NCBI GenBank assembly: GCA_030730365.1
Contig: JANQVJ010000005.1
Coordinates: forward strand, 1-64,000
DNA: 64,000 nucleotides
Source: Verrucomicrobiales bacterium
GTDB taxonomy: Bacteria; Verrucomicrobiota; Verrucomicrobiia; Verrucomicrobiales; DEV007
Reading direction: 5' to 3'
Shown here: one piece after another, positions 41,450 to 50,550 of the stretch
How positions within the stretch are numbered: the stretch's first letter is position 1
Layout of the letters: every line of letters begins with the position of its first letter
The notes under the pieces: model-generated
What the model was told of the DNA's origin: nothing
Databases searched by the model: none
Seen by the model: the letters and a program-made list of their open reading frames with translations, nothing else
Translations under genes and position numbers: made by a program

Positions 41450-41600
41450 GCGTTCACCATTCGGGAATCCAGTTCAGGCGGACTCTGAACTGGAACGGAC
41501 TCTGGACTGGAAAGGACCGGCGGCGACCGCGTCCTTCTTTAGACTGCTTCTCTAATGGAGAATTGGGCTAAGGGCATCTTTAGCTTGATCCGGTGGCTTG

Positions 41601-42209
41601 TCAGTCAGCTCCGGTTCCGTCCGGACTGTTGAGGAAGTCGCTCGCGAGCGCGATGAGATCTTCGCCAATACTGAGGTAGCGGTCGCGGTATTCACTCACC
41701 GCATTCCCGTGGCTGTCGAGGAAACGTTCAATCCCGCTGCCGGCCCGGCTCTCGCTCCGAGCCCACTGGAGAAACTCAGCGACACAGCGATGCTTCGAAC
41801 CAGCCCCGATCGCGTTCAGCGTGTCGCGGAATCGGGTTGCATTGTCCCAATCAAGTTCAGAGATGAGAAACTCCACCCCCACTTCGCGAATGCCGGAGTC
41901 AATCTCCTGCAATTCTTCGATCTTCAAATCGCGCGGATTGAAAGGGGCGCAGGAGACCAGTTCCTCGATGAGATCCTCCCGTGAGCGAATCTGCTTCAGT
42001 TTTTTCCCAGGAATGAAGCGCTCGCTGTCGGCGCCGTTGTCGAGGAGGAAGTTGATGATGGGGCGATTGCGGTTAACAATCGCAAGAAAGAGCGGGGCAC
42101 CTGAGCGAAAGTTGACGTCGGCTCCATCTTCGAGAGCCTCTCTCGCATCGTCGAGGGATCCAACGGTAGAAGCGAGTTCGAGGGTGCGGCTCGCGATGGG
42201 ATCAGTCAT
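41601..42209 (-). CDS. Ankyrin-repeat-like protein
   Basis: LELASTVGSLDDAREALEDGADVNFRSGAPLFLAIVNRNRPIINFLLDNGAD. Confidence 0.65.
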   Translation of the reverse strand: MTDPIASRTLELASTVGSLDDAREALEDGADVNFRSGAPLFLAIVNRNRPIINFLLDNGADSERFIPGKKLKQIRSREDLIEELVSCAPFNPRDLKIEELQEIDSGIREVGVEFLISELDWDNATRFRDTLNAIGAGSKHRCVAEFLQWARSESRAGSGIERFLDSHGNAVSEYRDRYLSIGEDLIALASDFLNSPDGTGAD

Positions 42210-42331
42210 GCAAAAATCGGGTGAAATATTGATTCTTTTAAATATGGGTAACTCAAGAATTTTAACATCTTAAAATCTTAATGGCAAATGCGGAAAATAC
42301 AGAGAGTTCAAAAGGGTGGAACCCTCAGCCC

Positions 42332-42964
42332 TCAGCCATTTGCTACTGAGGCGGCCTCCCGATACCGGAGGAGCCCCTGAACGATCTCCTCAGCCAGAAT
42401 CTGGCGGAACCATTCCGCTCCGCAGCGTTGGTTCTCCCAGCGATTCGAAATAAACCCGCACTCGATAAGAATGCCCGTTGCCTTTGTTAGTTCGAGTACT
42501 TTGAGTCTTTCGGGGCGAAATCCTCGATTTCGAGTGACGAGTCGGCGACCGAGTTCGCTCTGAACATAGCTGGCCAGTTCGCGACCCGTCTCACTGCCGG
42601 GCCAGTAGAGCGTCTCGGTTCCGCTGATGCTGCGATCGCTGTGAGCGTTAAAATGCAGACTCACCAGGATCGTCTCGGGAGAGGCGTTCACGATGCGGGC
42701 TCTCTCCTCGAATTCTACAAAATCGTCGGTTCGACGGGTCAGGTCGACACTGATTCCCTTGCCGACGAGGATTTTTTCAACCCGTTGCGCGAGATCGAGT
42801 GTGAGATGTTTCTCGACCAGTCCGAAACCCGAGGAGCCGGGGTCTCTGCCGCCGTGTCCTGGATCGAGGACGACACGGGTGAATTTCTCACCGGCTTCGA
42901 GGGAGCTAGCCCAAACTAAACCCGAGACAAGGATGGCAGAAATAATGGAAAATCCGAGGCGCAT
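42332..42964 (-). CDS. N-acetylmuramoyl-L-alanine amidase
   Basis: VVLDPGHGGRDPGSSGFGLVEKHLTLDLAQRV, LVSLHFNAHSD, ILIECGFISNRWE. Confidence 0.92.
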   Translation of the reverse strand: MRLGFSIISAILVSGLVWASSLEAGEKFTRVVLDPGHGGRDPGSSGFGLVEKHLTLDLAQRVEKILVGKGISVDLTRRTDDFVEFEERARIVNASPETILVSLHFNAHSDRSISGTETLYWPGSETGRELASYVQSELGRRLVTRNRGFRPERLKVLELTKATGILIECGFISNRWENQRCGAEWFRQILAEEIVQGLLRYREAASVANG

Positions 42965-43032
42965 CGAAGTTCAGAGTAGACACGGTTTATGCATCTGTCG
43001 AGAAACTGTTAACCATTCTTAAATAAATTTAC

Positions 43033-43668
43033 TTACACTTTGATGCCTTTCATTCCGAACCACCGGATGATAACGGTCAGCGCACAGCCGAAGATGATGA
43101 CCCAGAGGGCGATTTGCGGAATGGAGGTGGTGAAGTGGTCGCTCGGCACTTCGATGATCATGAGGATGGAGGTGAGGGAGAGGAGCACAAGTCGGTGGAT
43201 CCGAGTCATCGGGCCGGAAGAAGCGGATTTACGCCCGGCTCCACGGGAGAAGGCGATCGAGCGAATGTAGGCGGAAAAGATCGCGAGGAGTGCGGCGGCG
43301 AGCCCCAGCCAGGGACTGGACTGAATTGCGAATCCTAAGCCGATGAGAGTCACCGCATCCGAGACTCGTTCGGGTAACTCGTTGAAAAAAATTTCTTCGA
43401 GCGATTGCCGTGTCGAGCTTGGCTGGAGCATGCGATCGAGCCGGATGCAGAGCATGCGCAGCACGCAGAAGGTGAGACCAAGGCTCCAGAAAAGGACGGG
43501 GTGGATCGATTCGCCCGTCGCCATGAACGAAACCCCTGCGAGAATGCCGAGCAGCATTCCGATAATCGCGACCGCTTCGCTGCTGATCCCCATTCCCATG
43601 AGGAGTAGGGTGAAGCGTCGGGTTAACTGGAGGCGGCGGCGGGATTTGGTCCTGGAGAGTTCGGTCAT
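43033..43668 (-). CDS. CDP-alcohol phosphatidyltransferase-like membrane protein
   Basis: Multi-TM; RMLCIRLDRMLQ...FFNELPERVSDAVTLIGLGFA resembles a divergent CDP-alcohol phosphatidyltransferase motif. Confidence 0.6.
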   Translation of the reverse strand: MTELSRTKSRRRLQLTRRFTLLLMGMGISSEAVAIIGMLLGILAGVSFMATGESIHPVLFWSLGLTFCVLRMLCIRLDRMLQPSSTRQSLEEIFFNELPERVSDAVTLIGLGFAIQSSPWLGLAAALLAIFSAYIRSIAFSRGAGRKSASSGPMTRIHRLVLLSLTSILMIIEVPSDHFTTSIPQIALWVIIFGCALTVIIRWFGMKGIKV

Positions 43669-43787
43669 TGGGAACGAAGAAGAAAAAGAAAGTGGCGCGG
43701 CGAGGATGAAACATTCGCGTCTTGCCGGGGTTGAGTTTACTTGTTATTGCAGATTTTGATTCAGGAATTTCCGGATAAATCCCCTAT

Positions 43788-44411
43788 ATGATCCATTTTG
43801 ACCCGACGCCTCCATCCCAAGATGAAGTGGCGGGCAGGCTTGAGAGTAATGAGCGCGACGTGGAGCTGATGGGAAAAGTTGGCGCGGGGGATATTCGTGC
43901 CTTTGAGGAACTGGTCGAGCGGCACCAGCGCGCGGTCATCGGTACGGTCGCCAAAATGCTTGGAAATGCCTCTGATGCTGAAGATATTGCTCAGCAGGTC
44001 TTTGTGCGAATCTGGAAGTCGGCCGTCCGATATGAGGCGCAGGCGAAATTCACCACCTGGCTCTTCACTATTACCCGTAATCTCGTTTTCAACGAGGTGC
44101 GCCGACGCCAGCGTAAACCGACCGTATCGGTCGATGAACGGGAAGAGACGACTCATCGCACCGTCGAGGATCTCCAGGCGGTCTCGCCTGACGACGAGAT
44201 GTTGCAGACCGAACTCGAGGAGGCAATCGACCGCGCCATTCAGGGGCTCCCCGATAAGCAGCGCATGGCCGTTGTTCTCCGCCGCTATGAGGAGATGCCC
44301 TACGAAGAGATCGCCGCGGTTCTGGAGATGTCCATCCCCGCGGTAAAGAGTCTCCTCTTCCGGGCACGGGCTCACTTGAAAGAGGCACTCCAGCGTTATC
44401 TTGACGCTTGA
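43788..44411 (+). CDS. RNA polymerase sigma factor, sigma-70/ECF family
   Basis: DIRAFEELVERHQRAVIGTVAKMLGNASDAEDIAQQVFVRIWKSA; GLPDKQRMAVVLRRYEEMPYEEIAAVLEMSIPAVKSLLFRARAHLKEAL. Confidence 0.92.
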   Translation: MIHFDPTPPSQDEVAGRLESNERDVELMGKVGAGDIRAFEELVERHQRAVIGTVAKMLGNASDAEDIAQQVFVRIWKSAVRYEAQAKFTTWLFTITRNLVFNEVRRRQRKPTVSVDEREETTHRTVEDLQAVSPDDEMLQTELEEAIDRAIQGLPDKQRMAVVLRRYEEMPYEEIAAVLEMSIPAVKSLLFRARAHLKEALQRYLDA

Positions 44412-44430
44412 GGCAATTTCACGATCCAAT

Positions 44431-45672
44431 CTACTCACCGATGCGGACGAGGTGTCCCTCGGTGCGGACGATGAATCCGTCCGAAACGACAGCGAAGGAG
44501 GACAATCCTGCCTCGCTAAGGGAGTTCTCGGCCACTCTGGTGAAGGTTCGGCCCGGTTTTACCACTGTCGTGATACCGCTGCCATTATGGAAAAAAAGGT
44601 GGCCGGCGGCATAAACAGGCGAGGCCGAGTAGCCCCCCTGACCTTCGAGGCGCTCGCGGTAGAGCTCCTCGCCGGTCGCCGCGACGAAGCAGCTGAGGAC
44701 GCCTTTGTCATCGTTCAGGTAGATGAGATCATCGACGATGATGGGGGAGCTCTCCTTCGGCACCGCCTTGTCGTCTTTCCAGACGAGGTGGGTATCAGTG
44801 ACATCACCCTCACCGTCTGCCTTTATCGCGAAAAGAACGGCACGATTGAAGCCCGAGCAGACGTAGATCTTCCCGTCGTGGAAGAGCGGGCGCGGGACAA
44901 CGGAATAGCCATCGGCATATCTGAATCGCCAGATCTCCTGCCCATTGGCGGGATCGTAGGAGACGACGGCTCCGGAACCGGGGATGATGGCCTGATCGGC
45001 TCCTTTTACCTGCACCATGAGCGGGGTGGAAAAAGAAAATTGACGGCTGACTTCGACATTGCGCGGGGTTTTCCAGAGAATGGCTCCGCTCTCCTTGTTG
45101 AGTGCCGCGACAAAGGGATCTTTCTCCCCGTCCGAGGCGAAGATTAGCCTGTCCCCGTGCAGGGCGGGCGACCCGCCGTTCCCGTGGACGGGCGAGTAGG
45201 GAAGACCGGTCTGGGTCCAGATGACCTTGCCGTCTGCCGCGTCAAGGGCGGCGGTGCCATCGTGGCCGAAGTGCACATAGAGTCGACCGTCAGCGATCAG
45301 CGGAGTTGGAGAGGCGTGACTGTTTTTCTGGTGAATAGGCCCCGCCGGTTTTTCAAAAACAATCTGTTTCCAGATCTCTTTTCCATCGGCTAGCTGGTAG
45401 GCGTGGGCCTCGAGTTTTAGCAATTCGCCCTCGACCACCGCCGTTGTGAGGTAGGCGCGATCGCCCTCGACTACCGGGGATGACCAGGCTTTCCCGTCAA
45501 CCTTGACCTTCCATCGGATGTTCTTCGTGGCGGACCAGAACAGGGGAACCTGCGCGCCTGGAGCGTGCCCGTTTGCCATAGGGCCGCGGAACTCAGGCCA
45601 GGAATCGGCCCGGATGGAGAACGTGAAGCAGCCGAGACCGGCGAGGACGAGGAAAGAAAGGCATCGGTTCAT
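44431..45672 (-). CDS. PQQ-binding-like beta-propeller repeat protein, secreted
   Basis: Signal MNRCLSFLVLAGLGCFTFSIRA; WPEFRGPMANGHAPG; repeats GDRAYLTTAVVEGELLKLEAHAYQLADGKEIWKQ and similar. Confidence 0.88.
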   Translation of the reverse strand: MNRCLSFLVLAGLGCFTFSIRADSWPEFRGPMANGHAPGAQVPLFWSATKNIRWKVKVDGKAWSSPVVEGDRAYLTTAVVEGELLKLEAHAYQLADGKEIWKQIVFEKPAGPIHQKNSHASPTPLIADGRLYVHFGHDGTAALDAADGKVIWTQTGLPYSPVHGNGGSPALHGDRLIFASDGEKDPFVAALNKESGAILWKTPRNVEVSRQFSFSTPLMVQVKGADQAIIPGSGAVVSYDPANGQEIWRFRYADGYSVVPRPLFHDGKIYVCSGFNRAVLFAIKADGEGDVTDTHLVWKDDKAVPKESSPIIVDDLIYLNDDKGVLSCFVAATGEELYRERLEGQGGYSASPVYAAGHLFFHNGSGITTVVKPGRTFTRVAENSLSEAGLSSFAVVSDGFIVRTEGHLVRIGE

Positions 45673-46041
45673 GTATGGGAGTGATAAAGCAGCACCGCCG
45701 GAACTGCAAGTGGCGACGGGCATCGGACGCGACGGGATGATGCGATGGCGCGGGGCAAAATGGACGATGTTCACGGGAACGAATTCGAGCAATAACCGCA
45801 TCCGGAAAACAACACTTCCAAAATGCCTGATGGGTGAGGATGCCCGAGCACTTTTTGTCGCTCTCTCCTCCGCGACAGCCGGTTCGTTTTCTTCTTCTGT
45901 AAAATCGGCGATCAGGCTCGGGAAGGATCGCTGAGGTTCATGGAGAGGTGGAATGCTGACGCGCTGCATGGCGCGAATGGGTGGATTGGCCAGGAGCAAA
46001 AGTCCCGTATGCTATTAAAGCTCGCTCCTTCCGCTTTCCGC

Positions 46042-48258
46042 ATGACTTTACTTTTCCGTAAGCTCTTCTTTCCGTGCCTCCTTGCTTCTCTGTTTTTTTC
46101 TGTCAGGGCTGAGGAAACCTCGAAACCGCTCAATTTCGTCAACGACATCGCCCCTATCCTCACGAAGGCTGATTGCAACACGGGCGGCTGCCACGCAAAG
46201 GCGATTACGGGACAGCGCGGTTTTCGCCTCTCGCTCCTTGGCTTCGAGCCCGAGGATGACTATGAGCACATCGTGAAAGAGGGTAGGGGGCGTCGCGTTT
46301 TTCCTCAGGCACCGGATCAGAGTCTGCTACTTTTAAAAGCGGCGAACATCGTTCCCCACGGTGGTGGGAAGAAGCTGGATCCGCAGTCCGAGGGCTATCA
46401 GACTCTCGTTCGCTGGATTGGCGAGGGCATGCCCTACAGCTCGGAAAATGATGCGACCCTCACCGCCATCGAGGTGGAGCCGAAAAAACTGGCGATGAAG
46501 GTCAACACGACCCAGGCCCTCAAGGTCGTGGCCCGCTACTCCGACGGCAGCACGCGCGATGTCACGGCGATGTCGCTTTTCGAAGCGAATGATCGCAGCA
46601 TGGCCGAGGCCGATGCGACCGGACTGGTGAAGACGCTCGGTCTCCCCGGCAATGTCGCGGTGATGGTGCGTTACTCGGGAAAGGTCTCGACTTTCAGCAT
46701 ATCCATCCCGCTGGGGGCACCGGTGGATGCCCTACCCCCGTCGAAGAACTTTATCGATGATCTCGTCTTCGCTAATCTGAAGGAAATCGGCGTGCCGCCT
46801 TCGCCGGTGATCGACGACGCGACTTTTCTGCGCCGCGTCACGCTCGATATTGCGGGACGCCTCCCGACGATAGCGGAGACCGAGGCTTTTCTCGCCAGCA
46901 CCGATCCGAAGAAGCGCGACCTCGCTATCAACCAACTCCTGACGACGCCCGACTATGCGGACTACTTCGCGAACAAGTGGACCGCACTGCTGAAGAACAA
47001 GCGCGAGGACGCCGCCGACATCACCGCGAACTTCGCCTTCCACGCATGGATGCGGGACAGTCTGCTCGCGAATCTGCCCTACGACGCCCTCGTGCGCCAG
47101 ATCCTCGGGGCGACTGGTACGATCGTCTCGAATCCCCCGGTGGCCTGGTATAAGCGGGTCAAAGAGCCGAACTTGCAGCAGGAGGATGTGGCCCAACTCT
47201 TCCTCGGCGTGCGAATGCAGTGCGCGCAGTGCCATCATCATCCCTTCGAGCGCTGGAGCCAGCGGGACTACCACGCCCTCACCGCTTTTTTCACCCAGGT
47301 CGGCCGCAAGCCGACGGCGATCGCGGGCGAGGATCTCATCTTTCACAAACGCGGCACCGCTCTGGTCGAAAACAAGAAGACGATGGAAAAGGTCATGCCG
47401 GCCGCGCTCGGGCAGACGCCTCCGAAGATCCTGCCCGACGAGGACCCGCGTCTCCTCCTCGCCGATTGGATGGGTGAATCATCGAATCCATTTTTCGCGA
47501 AAGCGCTCGTGAACCGCTATTGGAAGCACTTCTTCAAACGCGGTCTCGTCGAGCCCGAGGATGACATTCGCGACACGAATCCCGCGACGAATCCCGAACT
47601 GCTCGATGCCCTGGCAAAACACTTCATCGAGAGCGACTTTGATCTCAAGGCCGTCATCCGTGTCATCACGCAGAGCCAGACCTATCAGCTCAGCGCCATG
47701 CCGAACGAGCACAACGCGGTCGATCGGCAGAACTTCTCCCACTTTTATCCGAAGCGTCTCCAGGCCGAGGTGCTCCTCGACTCCATCGACATGCTCACGG
47801 GGGCAAAGACCGACTTTGCTGACCTCCCGGCCGGGACTCGTGCGATCTCGCTTCCGGACAACAGCTACAACCGCGCGGCACCGTTCCTGAAAGTGTTCGG
47901 CCGTCCCGAGGGTGCGAGCGTCTGCGAGTGCGAGCGGGTCCAGTCGAGCAGTCTCGCCCAGAGCCTGCATTTGATGAATTCCGCGGAGGTAAAGGGCAAG
48001 CTCGCCTTTGCCGGAGGGCGCGCCGATCGACTCAGCAAGTCTGAGGCTCCTGTCGCCGAGACGATTCGCGAAATCTACCTTGCGGCCTTCAATCGCGAGC
48101 CCTCCGGCGAGGAGTTGAGCATCGCCGAGGACCACATCGTCAAAGAGCGTCTCGATGCTGCGGGCAAGCCGATAGCTCCTGCCGTCGCGAAGAAGCTGGC
48201 CTACGAGGATCTGCTCTGGGCGATTCTGAGCACGAAAGAATTTTTGTATAACCACTAA
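46042..48258 (+). CDS. DUF1549/DUF1553 protein with N-terminal cytochrome-like and BIG2/Ig-like regions
   Basis: NFVNDIAPILTKADCNTGGCHAKAITGQRGFRLSLLGFEPEDDY; LAMKVNTTQALKVVARYSDGSTRDVT; CAQCHHHPFERWSQRDYHALTAFF; SLAQSLHLMNSAEVKGK. Alternative ATG at 46009. Confidence 0.9.
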   Translation: MTLLFRKLFFPCLLASLFFSVRAEETSKPLNFVNDIAPILTKADCNTGGCHAKAITGQRGFRLSLLGFEPEDDYEHIVKEGRGRRVFPQAPDQSLLLLKAANIVPHGGGKKLDPQSEGYQTLVRWIGEGMPYSSENDATLTAIEVEPKKLAMKVNTTQALKVVARYSDGSTRDVTAMSLFEANDRSMAEADATGLVKTLGLPGNVAVMVRYSGKVSTFSISIPLGAPVDALPPSKNFIDDLVFANLKEIGVPPSPVIDDATFLRRVTLDIAGRLPTIAETEAFLASTDPKKRDLAINQLLTTPDYADYFANKWTALLKNKREDAADITANFAFHAWMRDSLLANLPYDALVRQILGATGTIVSNPPVAWYKRVKEPNLQQEDVAQLFLGVRMQCAQCHHHPFERWSQRDYHALTAFFTQVGRKPTAIAGEDLIFHKRGTALVENKKTMEKVMPAALGQTPPKILPDEDPRLLLADWMGESSNPFFAKALVNRYWKHFFKRGLVEPEDDIRDTNPATNPELLDALAKHFIESDFDLKAVIRVITQSQTYQLSAMPNEHNAVDRQNFSHFYPKRLQAEVLLDSIDMLTGAKTDFADLPAGTRAISLPDNSYNRAAPFLKVFGRPEGASVCECERVQSSSLAQSLHLMNSAEVKGKLAFAGGRADRLSKSEAPVAETIREIYLAAFNREPSGEELSIAEDHIVKERLDAAGKPIAPAVAKKLAYEDLLWAILSTKEFLYNH

Positions 48259-48261
48259 GCC

Positions 48262-50550
48262 ATGATCTCCCGAGCCTTTTCCCTTTCTTCACCTCTGGTC
48301 GCGTTGGTGCTGGCGTGTGCGGCGACCGCAAGCGCTCAGCTCGTCGTGCTGCCAGCTCCGCGTCTCCTCACGACCATGCCTATGGGCGGTCAGGTCGGCT
48401 CGACGATCGAGGTCACGATCACGGGGGAGAATGTCGAGAACGTGACCGAGTTGCTCTTTTCGACCCCGAAGATCCAGGCCAAGCCATTCACGGGCGCAGA
48501 CGGCAAACCGGTCGAGAACAAATTCCTCGTCACCATCGCACCCGATGCTCCCGTCGGCGTGCATGACGCGCGGGTCATGTCGCGGCTGGGGATGTCCTCG
48601 GCCCGGGCTTTTTCGGTGAACACGCTGGCCGAGCTGACTCGCACGGCGGCGAACAACTCCATCGAGACCGCTCTGAAGCTGCCCGCAAACACGATCTGTA
48701 ACGCGGTCATGACAAAGCGGGCCGTCGATTTTTACTCCTTCGAGGGGAAAAAAGGCCAGCGTGTCGCGGTTGATTGCGCTGCGGCGGGGATCGATTCGAG
48801 ACTGACACCCGTCGTGATCATCGCCGATGCGAAAGGGCAGGATCTCCTCGTCAATCGCACCGGCGGCCTCATCGACTTCACGCCCCCGGCGGACGGGACT
48901 TATCTGGTGAAGGTCAATGACCTCACCTATCAGGGCGGCGAACGTCATTTTTACCGACTCGCTCTGCAGGAGGTGGCGGGAGACGGACCCGCGCCGCAGC
49001 AGCCGGCGACGACCACGGTCAGCGCCGTCTCATGGCCGCCGCAGGGACTCGCGCCGAATCCCAAAGGCCCCGAGACCGAACCGAACAACTCCGCCGCCGA
49101 GGCGCAGAAGGTGACCCTGCCGCTCGATGTGGCCGGTAGCTTTTACCCGGCCGCCGATGTCGATACCTACGAGTTTACGGCAAAGAAGGGCGAAGTCTGG
49201 TGGGTTGAGGTGGCTTCGGAGAGGCTGGGCCTAAATACCGATCCCTTTGTCCTCGTGCAAAAGGTCACCAAAACCGGCGAAGAGGAAACTCTCACCGATG
49301 TCACCGAACTCTACGATATCGCCAGCCCGATGAAAGTTTCGACAAACGGGTATTCCTATGACGGTCCGCCCTACGACGCGGGCTCGCCCGATGTCCTCGG
49401 GAAGGTCGAGATCAAGGAGGACGGTCTCTACCGGCTTCAGGTGCGCGACCTCTTCGGCGGCACCCGCAATGAACCCGGCAATAGTTACCGGCTCCTCGTG
49501 CGCCAGGCGCAGCCCGACTTTGCCCTTGCGACCTGGGCCGTCCACATGACCCTGCGCAACGGGGACCGCGCCGCTTTTTCCAAGCCTATCTCTCTGCGCG
49601 CCGGCGCCGCGATGGTCTTCGAGGTGGCCGTGGTTCGTCGCGACGGATTCGACGGCGAGATCGAGCTGAGCATGGACGGTCTCCCCGCTGGGGTGACCGC
49701 GAGCGGCTTGAAGATTCCCGCCGGGAAAAATGTCGGACACCTCATCATCAGCGCCGAAGCTGCGGCAAAACGCGGAGCCTCACTCGCGAGCGTAGTTGGT
49801 CGTGCGACGATCAATGGTGCGGTCGTGACGCGGTCCTGCCGCCTCGCTTCGATGGAGTGGCCGGTCAAAGACGCGAAGGGCGAGATCCCGAGCCCGCGTC
49901 TTTTTGCCGACATTCCCGTCTCCGTCAGTGATGCCGAACCTTCGCCGCTGACGATCACCGCCGCCGAGGACAAAGTCTGGGAGGCCGGAGTGGGCGAGAC
50001 GCTCAAAATCCCGCTCAAAGCCGAATGGCGGGGCGAGTTTTCCGGCACTTCGATGAAGCTCAAGGCCTATGGAACCGGCTTCGAAGGAGTCAAGGAGTTT
50101 GATCTGCCGGTCAAAGCCACCTCGACCGAGGCAATCATCGACCTCGCTGCCCTGAAAACGCCCCCCGGCGAATACACGATCGCTTTTTACGGTAGCGCCG
50201 TGGCAAAATATTCTTACAATCCCGACGCCGTGAAGGCCGCCGAAGAACTGAAGAAAAAGGCCGAGGCCGAAGCCGCTGCTGTCGCACTGGAAGCGAAAAA
50301 GCTCGCTGGCGATGCCGCCAATGCGCCGACCGAGAAGAAAGCCGAGATGGCCAATGCCGCGAAGATCGCCGCCGAAAAACAGAAGGCCGCCGAAGCGGTC
50401 ATGGCCAAAGCGGTTGAAAAAATGAAGGTCGTCACTGATGCCGCCGCCCCCAAGGACATCGTCGACATCTACGTCTCCACGCCGATCCGCGTCTCCGTGA
50501 AGGCCGCCGAACCTGCTCCGACCGCAGCAGTCACCACAGCAAAGGAATGA
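48262..50550 (+). CDS. Secreted protein with PPC-like (pre-peptidase C-terminal) repeats and Ala/Lys-rich segment
   Basis: KRAVDFYSFEGKKGQRVAVDCAAAGIDSRLTPVVIIADAKGQDLL; ETEPNNSAAEAQKVTLPLDVAGSFYPAADVDTYEFTAKKGEVWWVEV. Confidence 0.78.
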   Translation: MISRAFSLSSPLVALVLACAATASAQLVVLPAPRLLTTMPMGGQVGSTIEVTITGENVENVTELLFSTPKIQAKPFTGADGKPVENKFLVTIAPDAPVGVHDARVMSRLGMSSARAFSVNTLAELTRTAANNSIETALKLPANTICNAVMTKRAVDFYSFEGKKGQRVAVDCAAAGIDSRLTPVVIIADAKGQDLLVNRTGGLIDFTPPADGTYLVKVNDLTYQGGERHFYRLALQEVAGDGPAPQQPATTTVSAVSWPPQGLAPNPKGPETEPNNSAAEAQKVTLPLDVAGSFYPAADVDTYEFTAKKGEVWWVEVASERLGLNTDPFVLVQKVTKTGEEETLTDVTELYDIASPMKVSTNGYSYDGPPYDAGSPDVLGKVEIKEDGLYRLQVRDLFGGTRNEPGNSYRLLVRQAQPDFALATWAVHMTLRNGDRAAFSKPISLRAGAAMVFEVAVVRRDGFDGEIELSMDGLPAGVTASGLKIPAGKNVGHLIISAEAAAKRGASLASVVGRATINGAVVTRSCRLASMEWPVKDAKGEIPSPRLFADIPVSVSDAEPSPLTITAAEDKVWEAGVGETLKIPLKAEWRGEFSGTSMKLKAYGTGFEGVKEFDLPVKATSTEAIIDLAALKTPPGEYTIAFYGSAVAKYSYNPDAVKAAEELKKKAEAEAAAVALEAKKLAGDAANAPTEKKAEMANAAKIAAEKQKAAEAVMAKAVEKMKVVTDAAAPKDIVDIYVSTPIRVSVKAAEPAPTAAVTTAKE

